From contig LSRY02000002.1 of the NCBI GenBank assembly GCA_001643675.2, positions 1,199,001-1,263,000 on the forward strand: 64,000 nucleotides of DNA. The letters run 5' to 3'. Below the pieces are notes generated by a model. The model worked only from the letters and a program-made list of their open reading frames with translations. It was not told where the DNA came from and searched no databases. Positions 1-10,700 of this stretch are shown here, piece after piece (positions within the stretch are counted from its first letter, which is position 1; each line of letters begins with the position of its first letter). Both the position numbers and the translations under genes were made by a program. Source of the DNA: Monocercomonoides exilis. Lineage: Eukaryota > Preaxostyla > Oxymonadida > Polymastigidae.

Positions 1-878
1 AAAAAAACCAAACGTTGATATATGTCAACATTTAGAAATATCATATTTCAAAGCGAAGAAATTTGGCCCTGGAAAAGTGGAGTTTTGATTCGAATCTTAA
101 AATTTTTAAAGGCACTTCCTTTCACAAAATTAAAAAATCTACCACTTTTCTTTCATTCTTTTAGATTTCAGCAACACTATCAGCACATTCGTGAACCATC
201 CATTTCTTCAATCTTTCATTTTACGAATTCGACGATTTTCACCTTTCCTCCAAAAAAGAAAATATTCAAAATCTTTGTGATTTCATCCTGTTTCGACAAA
301 TATTGGACAGAATTCAATATTCATCCATCATCTTCATCTTGCACAAGTGGTACTATTCCTCGTTGTTATCCCCTTGTTATTCTGCTCCAAAATGAGAAGA
401 TAGACGGTTTTGATTATTGGTCAGATTTCTGGGCTTTGGAAAGGTTACAGATAAATATCTTCACTTCATATAGAACAATATTTAACACGCACATGCAGAT
501 ATTTTCATTAAATAACAAAAAATTGCCATTTCCTCATTCTTTCAATTTTTAAAACTATCAGACAACATTCCAAAATCTACACTTTTCTATCATTGTCTGT
601 TGCCATCTCACAAAATAATACCGCATTTTCCGCAGAAGATGTTCATTTGCCAATCCTTTGTTTTTCCAACTGATATTTCAGACAAATGAAAAGATTCGAT
701 CAAAATATCCATTATAACAAACAAAAATTGATTAAGTGTTGCCTCTCTTCAAATCCTTTACCAAAATATCAACAAAAGAAAAAATGGTATGAATGCATTA
801 TTTTTTATGATTCTTTTGAGAATCAATTTATTTTAACTTTCTTTATCCAAGCAATGCTTATTCAATACGAATATCAAA
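1..878. other. Left-edge region without a supported gene
   Basis: An open frame of 176 codons runs from an ATG at 22 to a stop ending at 552 on the plus strand. It is rich in Phe, Ile, Ser and Lys, has no motif I recognise, and could be chance in AT-rich DNA or a fragment of a gene that starts outside the window. I see no other supported feature before the start of the next gene at 879. Any promoter of that gene would lie in the last few hundred bases here. Confidence 0.3.
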
Positions 879-968
879 ATGTCATTGCTTTCCGAATACA
901 ATTCATTTTCAAAAATGAAGGAGACGAACAACACAAAAAAGTTCACAGGTTTGTATTCCTCGCTATAT

Positions 969-1059
<91 letters not shown>

Positions 1060-2379
1060 TTGAAGCATTGTTAAATGGAATGGAAGAGTGCAATGAGGAA
1101 GAACAAATGCAGAAAATCAAGGAAATGAACGAAATGGTGGATCATATGAATGAAGAAGAATTTGAGTTTGTTTTCACAGAAGAACCATTCAACAAATTAG
1201 ACAAAATGATTGAAGAAAAGAAACTTTCAATGGAAAATACAATTTTGCTGTTGAAGCATGTTGGATGCTTGAAAATTCTGAAAAACATGCAGATTTATTG
1301 CTTTATTTATTCTAAATTGAGAAGAAGATTTGAAGAGATGATCATTGAAGAGGAGGGGAAGAAAGAAGAAAAGAATGAAAGGCTTTTGGTTGATCTTTGC
1401 GAATGCTTAGCTTTGCTAAATATCTCTATCCTTACAGATGAATTGCTTTCAATCATTATGCCTTGCCTTCTGAAGGTTGCCTCGAAGAAAGGCGAGACCG
1501 AAGAAGCTCAGAAGGAAGTGGAAATAACTTTGCTGGCTTTGAGCAATATTGGGAGTTATGTATGAGCACTTCTATTTCCTTTTTGATGTTAATTGCTATT
1601 TTTTTAATTCTGATTAGAATGCGCCAAAAGAACTTCATTTGAATGTGATCAAAACGATCATTGAACATCACCAGGAACATCACAACCTCACTCGACTTGC
1701 TTATCAGTCTGCTTGGCAGTTTTTGATGAATCGATTTTATTGGGACAAAAGCTTGGAAGAAGTGATAGTGAAAGAATTGCATTTTGCAAGAGAAGCAGCA
1801 AGAGAACTGGAAGATCTATCAAAGTGTATCGACTGGAATAGAAATGAAGAAGAAAATGGAAGAATAGAAGTGCATATTATCAGGAGATGGCTCTATAATA
1901 TTGATAATTACTTAACCTCGTGCGAATTGTGGAACGAAGAAATTGCTGGACTTATCAATTGCATTGTTCAAATGATTCGAGAATCAAGGGACAATCACAA
2001 AGATATTTGCAATAGATGTCTCGATTCACTTCGATGTGCAGCAGAAAATAGAAATGTGGAAATTGATGACTTGTTGAAAAGCGGAGCTATTGATGCTGTT
2101 ATGGAAGAGATTCACAAATCAACAATGGATGACATAATGATATACGCATTCTTGGTATTTTTTGAATTGATTTCAATTCGATTGAAAAGTAAAATGGATA
2201 ATAAAACTGATGAAGCAAAAAGTAAGGCAACAAAAAGAAAAGTGGCTGAAAAGATGGAAGAAGAAGGATGCGAAGATTTCGTCATTAGCTTTCATCGAGT
2301 TATTCCTTTTTTTAATAATGAATATAATTATAATGATGCTCTATCGTTGTATATTTCTGATTATTTTGTGATTATTTAA
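879..2379 (+). CDS. HEAT/ARM-like helical protein of a lineage-expanded family
   Basis: Three exons are inferred: 879-948, 1066-1559 and 1618-2379, giving 441 residues; a downstream in-frame ATG at 915 is an alternative start. Intron 1 (949-1065) is almost entirely a TTTA microsatellite; removing it joins KKFT to ALLNG. Intron 2 (1560-1617) starts GTATGA and ends ATTAG. The protein is acidic and alpha-helical, with Leu-rich helices (for example LLVDLCECLALLNIS near the middle) typical of ARM/HEAT solenoids, then an exon 3 with W-rich segments and the C-terminus SDYFVII. I recall a large family of near-identical proteins in Monocercomonoides; that recollection is the main basis for the organism guess. 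No catalytic motif is visible and the function is unknown. It could be one of many tandem or dispersed paralogs. Confidence 0.75.
949..1065 (+). repeat. TTTA tetranucleotide microsatellite filling an intron
   Basis: From about 966 to 1060 the sequence is an almost perfect (TTTA)n array of about 24 units. It sits between a GTTTGT donor at 949 and a TGAAG acceptor ending at 1065. It can be read in frame as a YLFI repeat, but that reading interrupts an otherwise charged helical protein, so I read it as an intron. Confidence 0.75.
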
Positions 2380-3250
2380 GGAAATGTTTCACAATATGTT
2401 ACACATATTTTTCCCCCCTTTTTTATTCATTTCACAAAATGGAAAACAGATAGTTTTAGTTTTTTTTAACAAAATTTTAAAAATTTTTCTGAAAAAAGCT
2501 GTGGAGCAATTTCTTCAAAACAAAGAAAAAAAAGGAAAGAAATAAGAAAGAATGAAAAACCGGTTCATTCATTTGCTTCTTTTTCATAAGAATTATTAGT
2601 GTTGAGTTTGACTGATACTTGAAGTTATTCACTTTAAGTTTAACAAACGATTTTCATTTTCTTCTTGAGAATGAATTGGCAGATTCATATTATTCCGGAA
2701 AAATTTTGAGTATTTTTTTGCAAACAAAATAATTCGACTCCCATTCAATTCGGATATTTGTCTCTTCCAAAAAGCTCATTGTTCTTTTTTTAACATGTTA
2801 TTTAATAGCATTAATCGATTTTTCAAATGACTTAACCAAAAATAATCATTGCGCAAAATTTGATAATTTTAACTCTAACAGTGCATTGGCTTTTCAAATT
2901 GTCAAGTCGTTCGCATGTTCTTTCACAATAAATCCCTTTTTATTATTAAGTTTTCGATAATGATTTTTTTTTCATTTTTATTTTAATTGGGTAAAGTTTT
3001 TTTTTCTTATTAAAAGTGAAATGTTTCATCAGTATTTTGTTATAACTTTTTCAAAACTTTTTTATTAAAATTTGAATACATACAAATACTGAGAAACGAT
3101 TCATGAAAAGATAGTTTGATTTGCTCCATAAAACAAAATCTGTGATGAAAGTTTTTTTTTTCATTTTTTGAAGAATGGTATTGTTTTGAAATGGGCGTTC
3201 ATTGGAGAATAAAAGGCAAATACTTGTAAAAAAATATGTAATTTGTAATT
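2380..3250. other. Intergenic region between convergent genes
   Basis: 871 bases lie between the stop of the plus-strand repeat protein and the stop of the minus-strand NAA15 gene. It is very AT-rich with many short T and A runs and only short open frames. It must hold both 3' ends. I see no RNA gene or mobile element in it. Confidence 0.6.
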
Positions 3251-6200
3251 TTAATTGGAATCAGTGGATGTATAATTATCTGCAACAATAATCGTTCCAT
3301 CTTCTTTCAGATAAGTCGTTTTTGGCATTGGCACTTCTCCATTTTCGTCTTTTGCACCACCATCCACATCGGAATCATTCTCATTATCTTTCTCATCGTC
3401 TATATTATTGATCACAAAGTCATTTTCTCCACTGTGCAAAATATCACTCCTTCTGAAACGGCGCCCAGCAGCTGCTCTGAAAGCCTCTGCGAGCTGCGTC
3501 TCATTTGCAGAAATCAAATGAATAAAGAACTGCTCGAAGTGCTTAGCTGGTCCGTCTAACTCCACAATCGCCTCTAACTCAGCAGGAAGAGGCTGAATCA
3601 TCTTTTCTTTCCCTTCTGCTATCCGTTTTTGTTCCTCTTTTTCAACTTCTTTCCTGATAAGCATTCTTTCAAAAGATAACCTAGGGTTGTATGGCATGTA
3701 GTCACTTCTTTCCTGTTGTATCCTGATGACCGTTTTCTTCCACTGCGAATCTGCCTCTTTCTCCTTCTCGTTTAGTGGGCGTTGCTCGGGAAGAGGAAGA
3801 AGAGAAAATGAAATACAAACGCCATGATGCTTGTCCAATTCTTCGTCTGCAATGATACAGCAACATTCATATCCGGCTGATGCTCGAAGAAAAGAGGAAG
3901 AAGAAGAAATGCCAGCGAAAAATGAGGAGGATGAAGACGACGAAGAAGAAGATGATGGAGTTTCTAGCTGAGTTTTTGGCATTGTTTGAGAGCAGGGCAT
4001 GAAAGGGCGAATCAGTGCAGGAGCAAAAGATAAACTGTGCGTGAAGTGCGAATTTGCATCATCAAGTGTCTGTACAGATGCTGGGAAAAGAGAGTTCCAC
4101 AGCGTAATCAGTCGTGAAGACGATGGTTTTGGAGCTGTTGAAGAAGCAGACGACGAAGAAGTAATTGGGAAAGAAATAGTTCCTTTAAGCTGAGCCACAC
4201 GAAACACCGTCATAACTGCAACATGCATCGCACACTCCATCTCTTCAATTCGTTCCGCCAAATCGAATCGGAAATGTTCTCCTTCTCTTTCGCGCTCGGC
4301 TTTCTCTTCGTCTATTCTCTGCTTCTCCAGAGGTTCCATTTCCTCTTCATTCTTCTCGCTTTCATCAAGTAAAGCGATAGCTTCTTTAAAATCATTTTCC
4401 GTGCATGCATTGGACTTTTCGCTTCCTTCTGCCTTCTCTTCCACCATCCTCACAAGCACAGAGCCAACAACATTCTTTGCCAGGTTTACCTCAGTCTTCA
4501 TCTTTTGTATGTAAAGCACACACATTTCAATCGACCCTTTATAAAGCATCACTTTCATTCCAAGCAGCGAAACTTTGAAGCGATAGAAGCATTCATCCGT
4601 AATGAGCGTCAATGCAGCTGCCGGAAGAGGCGCCGGAAGCTTTTGAAGAAGAGCTGATTCGGGTGTGTAATTAACAAACATGGATGAGTCCAGGGCCGAA
4701 TATTGCGTCCAAGGTCCATTTGGAAGATAGGACGAATACTCAGTCACATATGTGAAGGTCATCGAATGAAGTCTTTCGGTCTTCTTCTTCTTCTCTCCAA
4801 TCAGCAACTGCATCTCATTCACTTTAGCCTCAGCTAAGGAAAGCCATTTCCCCTTGTTCGAAGCAATCAGTTGCTTGCCATCTCGATCAATGGTCACCTT
4901 CGAAACATCTTCGTCATTCTTCACTCGCTTTGAGTCCACCTCTTTCTCCATCGCCTTCACTTGTGCCTGATGGCGTTCTTTCTCAGTGCCTTTCTTTTTC
5001 TCCTTTTCAAGCTTCTTCTTCTTTCCGTGTCCAAGATTATCTGCTGAAGCGCCAGTTGAGTCGCTTGCCTCAGCGCTTGTTGATAACTTCTCCAACTCTT
5101 CTCGTTCCTTCTGTTTCTCCTTCAGATACGCCTCTTTTTCGTGTGGCGGCATCAGCATCAGCATCCCACTTCGTTCTTCCTCAAGCTCTTCATCTGTCAC
5201 TGTTACTTCGGTTGATCCTATATCTTTCTCCTTTTTAGTTTCATCCTTTTCATCAGGATTCCTCTTCCTCTTCTTTTCTTTCGCTCTCACTTCAGACTCA
5301 AACAACCACAACATAATCTGAACAGCCAATATTTTCACATTGCACATGTCCTTTCTCATCAACACATCTTTCATTCCATACACCAACTCCTCAAAAACCA
5401 TCGGGCTAGGCTCTTTTCTCAGTGCATAGCCTTGAAACTCGCTAATATCGCACACCACTTCATTTCCTATCTCTTCAGCGCTTTTCAAAGATCGCAGCGC
5501 CTGTGCGATTCTCCCTCTCGTCAGATATCCTTTCCCCAATGCCAGGAAATACCACACACATTGCTCTTCGTACATGTACTCTCTTGACGACTCTCCATCA
5601 CACCTCGTGAAATACCCGTTCATGTCTTCGCCTTTTTCAATCTCTCCTTCCTCAATAAGCGCCTTGCACGCTTTTGTGTTGAAGAACCGGTCTGCCTTGT
5701 CCATTTGGAATGTCAAGCAGGCCTCGCGCGATGCGTTGTGCTTGGCTCCCATGTGCTTCAGAATGCGCGCAGAGCACAAAATCAGCTCGTGAAATGTCGG
5801 AGCGCTCGCTATCGCAGACGAAATGCCGCAAAACGCACGATGGTAGAGAGAGAAATGGTCCAACAAGTGATTGATAAAAAGAGCAATGAAGGATGAATCA
5901 GATGGTGAGACTTCTGTTGAAAGTGCGGAAGGAGAAGGAGAAGGAGAAGACGATGATGAAGCTGTATCCTGATCTTTTTCATCTCCAAGTTTCTCTTTCC
6001 TAACAGCAGCCACTTCGGTTGTCATTCTTTCAGCTTCTTCAATCAAATTCTTTGGCCATTCTCTGTTTTTCTGAATGCTTTCTTCGCAAGCTTTGCTGAC
6101 AGACAAGATGAGATTCCACGAAGCACAATTTCCAAGCAATGGTTCAATCGCCGAGAAAAGAGAAGGAATTGCACGAGGAATAAGAGTGTGGAATGCAATG

Positions 6201-6424
6201 AAAAAGACAGATCTGTAGAGATCTGGGAAAAGAGAAGGTGAAATAAGGTGAAGAGGTTCCAACAGGCAGATGATAGAACGAGGATATTTCTCACTCAGCT
6301 GCTGATATACCGCAAGCAAATAAAGAGCATCGCTTCGCTTCGAAATTGGCTCTGATTTAACAAAGCAACACACAATTCAAAGGGAATTATTTGAAAACAA
6401 AATGAATATAAAAACAAATTAGTT

Positions 6425-6479
<55 letters not shown>

Positions 6480-7644
6480 GTTTCAAAAAAGCATAGTAAA
6501 TTTTTTTTTTTAAAAAAATCGCATTCATACATCGATAAATTAATCAATGAAAAGATCTTTCACTCATTAATGACATACCATCCAAGCCAATTGAAGCACG
6601 ATATCCCGCATGATACGCTGCATTCTCACTATTCACGTCCAGACAGTCCTTAAAGCATATTTTGGCTTCATCCTTTCTGCCCAGACGGAGAAGTATTTCT
6701 CCACGTCGCTCTGTCCATCCAGCTGAATCCAGCATCACTTTTTGTTTCTCATCCAGAACAGACAACGCTTCTTCCCACTTCCCCAAACGGCAAAGCAAGT
6801 TAACTTTGTAAAAATACATCCCATTCAAATCTTCCTTCACGCATCGCTCTTCATTTATGGTTCCAATGTGGACATTTGTGATTTCTAATGCTTTTTGATA
6901 GTCCCTTGTTAGAGCATTTCCTGCGATAAAGCCTGTCCATGACGATTTTTGGCTTGGAACTTTTGAAAGCAACATTTGGCGAGATCCCTTGTAACCTTCA
7001 AAATCTTGGCACATAATTTGCGTTGATGCTAATTCCCGAAGTATTAAATCGCTTGTTTCATCTGCAGCAGGTTTTTTTGTTTTTGGATCAGGAGGGCGAT
7101 TCGGGCCGTGATAAACAAGATCTTTTTGCCTTGCTTGCATGAAGCATTTTAATGCATCTTGGTAGTTACGTTGGTTTTGATAAATCATTCCTAAGAAATA
7201 CCAAGCTATTAGCAAATTCAAAACAGCACAAATATGTTTTAATCCACTTTATTCAGTTAAAATCATTTTCATACAATCGGGATTCTCCATATCAAGAGAA
7301 ACTCCATGTTTAGCACATTCAAGTGCTTCTTCGTTTTTTTTATTATATTCAAGCATTAATCCTTTTAAGCAATGAATTGCTTTCGTTTGCGATAATTTTT
7401 TTGATGAGAAAAATTCACATGAACATTTTGAATAATTGAATTTGTAATGTTTTGTACATGAAAATGATAACGAAAAAGAAAAGCAAATATTCAAACATCC
7501 AACATTTTGATACAATTTTATTAATGCATCGCATGCTTTAACTCCAGAAGCATATTCCCTCTCGTCGTAATGTCCAAGAATTTTTTTAAATGCCTTTTGA
7601 TCAGCAGTCTTAAGTTTTTCGTTTGTATATTTGAAAGCCATCAA
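3251..7644 (-). CDS. NAA15: NatA N-terminal acetyltransferase auxiliary subunit (NAA15/Nat1-like)
   Basis: This is the TPR scaffold that anchors the NatA catalytic subunit to ribosomes for co-translational N-terminal acetylation. Four exons: 7644-7497, 7379-7275, 7205-6579 and 6351-3251, giving 1326 residues. Splicing restores the family's N-terminal TPR register: a first helix pair ending VGSIHCLKGL, then SWYFLGMIYQNQRNYQDALKCF, matching the CWHVxGLxxxxxKxYxEAIKCY pattern. Later blocks such as SWTGF and YFYKVNLLCRLGKWEEAL follow NAA15 spacing. The product is longer than the usual 850-900 residues because exon 4 carries Glu/Lys-rich coiled segments and Ser runs; the family's KEKE-rich C-terminal region explains only part of this. 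Intron 3 (6578-6352) holds a 50-base T tract on the sense strand. The start is 96 bases from the divergent ATAD5 start, so they probably share a promoter. Confidence 0.88.
6426..6478 (-). repeat. Homopolymer tract (T on the sense strand) in NAA15 intron 3
   Basis: An uninterrupted run of about 53 A on the plus strand lies inside the third intron of the minus-strand NAA15 gene, so the transcript would carry a long poly-U. Length may be inexact because such runs are prone to sequencing and assembly error. Confidence 0.8.
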
Positions 7645-7740
7645 AAGAAGCGCTTTTTGATTTTTTGATCAAAGCCATTTTTTTGTTCAAAATTTTTAAT
7701 TTGAAGGCGAGATCATCGAAAATTTGTGTTTGAACGGCTT
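7645..7740. promoter_or_regulatory. Bidirectional promoter between NAA15 and ATAD5-like genes
   Basis: Only 96 bases separate the two opposing start codons, so both promoters and 5' leaders must overlap here. It contains a 10-base palindrome TTTGATCAAA and, overlapping it, TCAAAGCCATTTT at 7669-7681. The latter 13-mer recurs at 16619-16631 upstream of ESF2. No TATA-like box stands out in the AT-rich background. Confidence 0.5.
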
Positions 7741-10700
7741 ATGGAACATGATGGAAAACACGAACAAGTTCATTCTTCAAATATTAGTGAAAAGCTTTCA
7801 TTACTTTGCGAAGCCATTAAATCTTCTCAATCTTTAAGGAGAATTTGCATAAATCTTCAAAAAGTTATTTCACATTTTTACAAAGACGCAACCAAAACAA
7901 TAACTTTCTATGAAATTCAGCTTGAACTTTTAAAATATATCATGCGTTCCCTGTCCATTGAAGACGACGATTTGCATTTTTCTTTGGGGTCTTTGACGCA
8001 ACTTTGGACAACAAAATACCGTCCTGTAATAGTGGAGAAAAACAAAGCCGAATCAACTGAAATTAAAGCTGTTGATGCAATTCAAACGTCTTCATTTCTC
8101 AAGACATGGATTGAGAGATGGAACATGCCATCGAACTTATTTTCTCAAAATCAAGAACTTTCAAGTCGCAAAAAGCGAAAGACGAAAACAGAAAAGGATA
8201 AATCTGAACGCTTTACAAGTCGCAGTTCACGCAAAAAAAGAGCATCAACAATTATCTCACCCCCACTTATTGATCAGAAGCAACAAGATCTACTTTCACG
8301 AGCAGAAATGATTGAAGACAGCGATAAAGAGACACCTTTCGAGCATGCACCAGATGATTTTCCACAACTACGACCAAAGCAAATGAAAGAAAAAGCAAAT
8401 GAAAAAGAAAAGCAAAAATATCAGAATGAACAAAATGCAAGCTCTGAAGGATTTGAATTGTCGAATGAAAGTGAAACAAAAAATCAACCAAATAAAAATG
8501 AGGCCTCGATTGACTTCATTCCAAAAGAAAGGTTAGACACTTTTTCTCATTTTGGAGATGAAAAAATACCAACTCGAAAAAGACAATCATTCATGGATGA
8601 TAACTATGTGTTTGATTTTGAAGACAGCAGCGACTCATCTCTCGAAGACATTGTTTCTGGCGATGAGTATGTTCAATCTGGAAGCAAAAGACGGAAAAGT
8701 TCTGAAACACAACATCTATTGACAGATCAATTTTCTTCTCGAGAACAATTATTATTTCCTTCTTTAGACCTATCTTCGTTAAATCTTTGTCAACGCAATC
8801 CATTTTCAAATGCAGGAGCAGCTTACAGTAAAATATCTTCTCAAGCTTCACCGCTTGATTCACCTGTTCGTTTCGATACTCTTCTTAACGGAATCAATAC
8901 TCAAATGATGGCATCACCTCTTTCAACCGTTTTTCGTCAATGTCCAAATGTTCCACAACCAATTGGCTATCCTTTGATGCATCCTTCACAAGTTTCAACT
9001 ACTTTTCAACTAAGTCCTCAGACCTCAATGTTTCTTCCTCCTTCTAGTTTTCTTTCTCAGGCAACAAAAAGCCTTTCATTCTCGCCACAACCATCGTCTC
9101 CTCTAAATTGTCAATTTCCAATATTTTCTCCTCCAACTCCAGAAGTTACAAACCGTCCCGCAACACGCTCGTCAACTCGAAGGCAAACAGGCACAACAGC
9201 AACTCAGACTTTATTCATCCAGCAACTTTTGATGGACAGGCAAAAGCGCTTTAACGAATTTGAAAAAGAATGTCAACAAAAATCAGATCAAATTAACATT
9301 GACGAATCTTCACCAACAAGTTTTGAAGATCCTCTTTCTTCTTCTTTGGAATCAAAAACTTCAAAATCTAAAGAATTACATAACAGATCTCTTTCAAATG
9401 AGCTGATTCATCAATTTCACAGTAGATATTTGCATGACTTAGGAAAACAACTTATATCAACAACTCCTCTGAGTAACGAAACTCGCTCGAAGAACTTTAC
9501 AAACCAAATTCAATCATTGTGTTCTCAAGATGCATCAACACGTCCGCATATTCTATTTCTTTACGGGCCGCCAGGAATTGGAAAGACAGCCGCTGTGGAA
9601 GCGATGGCCAGAGTGATGAAGAGCTCGGTAGTAGAAGTTAGCCCTGCATCTTTCAACAGGTCTGGTACAGCACTTATGAAGACGGTGGCAGAGGCCACTC
9701 TATCGCGGAGAGTGAATGAAATGGAGGGCTGTTCGAGAGACTCAAAAAGCAAACCTGCACAGAAAGACACAACGGATACAAAGCAAAGCGAAGCACTTGC
9801 AAATGGAAAGAAAGAGAAAGGAATGAATATCTTAGATCACCTAAAGAAAGCATTCGAACAGAAAGATAAAGAAAAGAAGAATTCTCGTTCAAATACAGGG
9901 TCAGAATCAATTCTCACAAAAATGCTACAAGCAATGGGCTCTAAAGCAGAAAAGCGTCCGATTTTTGAAGATATAAAGCAGTCAGCAGAAGACAAAGCAA
10001 GTATTCAAAAGGCCGCTCAGAAAGAATTTTCAGTTGTAGCTTCTCCAACAACCAATTTAAAAACAAGTCCAAGCAACAAAAAGAAAAGGAAGAAAAAAGA
10101 AACAACAACCGAGCGTTTTCTGCCATTAATGTTTAAGCCACCAACAATCCAACCCACAAAAGCCGATAATTTATTAGAAGCACAAACATTAAGCGACTCC
10201 TCGCAATCTTCTTTCAATGCACCAGAAGGAAACATGAAAGAGCAATCAACAAGCAAAGATGAAGCAGAAAAACAAGCCTCGGAAATACATAAAATAGAAA
10301 AAGAAAAGCAGAATTTGGATAACACATCAGATTCAAACATTAGTCTGAAAGTCGAGGCCGAGGATAATGAAAGGAAAGAAAAGAAAAAACAACAGACATT
10401 GAACTTTTTAAGCGAAAATCAAACTCAAAACGACTCCAGAAAAACAAAACATAAAAAAAAGAAAGCCAAAAAAGAGAAAGGAGCAATTTCACAACAATTT
10501 GAAATGAAGCAAAAAACATTAATGGATTTTCCACAAACAACTTCAGTTGAAACTTCAGCGGCTTCTTTTCAAACTGAATCTCAGATTTCCACAAATTGTC
10601 TCAAACAAAGTGAATCCAATAATGATGAAGTTTCTGCTCACCAGATCGATCAGCAAGCAGTGCAGCAAATACATCAAAAGGACAAAGAAGATCAGCCACA

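Noticed and set aside
966-1060. YLFI-repeat peptide read through the TTTA array
   Set aside because: Splicing at GTTTGT and TGAAG removes it and joins compatible helical sequence; the same array type lies in introns of other genes.
7726-7740. Start of the ATAD5-like gene at a GTG at 7726
   Set aside because: Eukaryotic genes start at ATG; the first in-frame ATG is 7741. The same reasoning moved the USP14 start to an upstream exon ATG at 27209.
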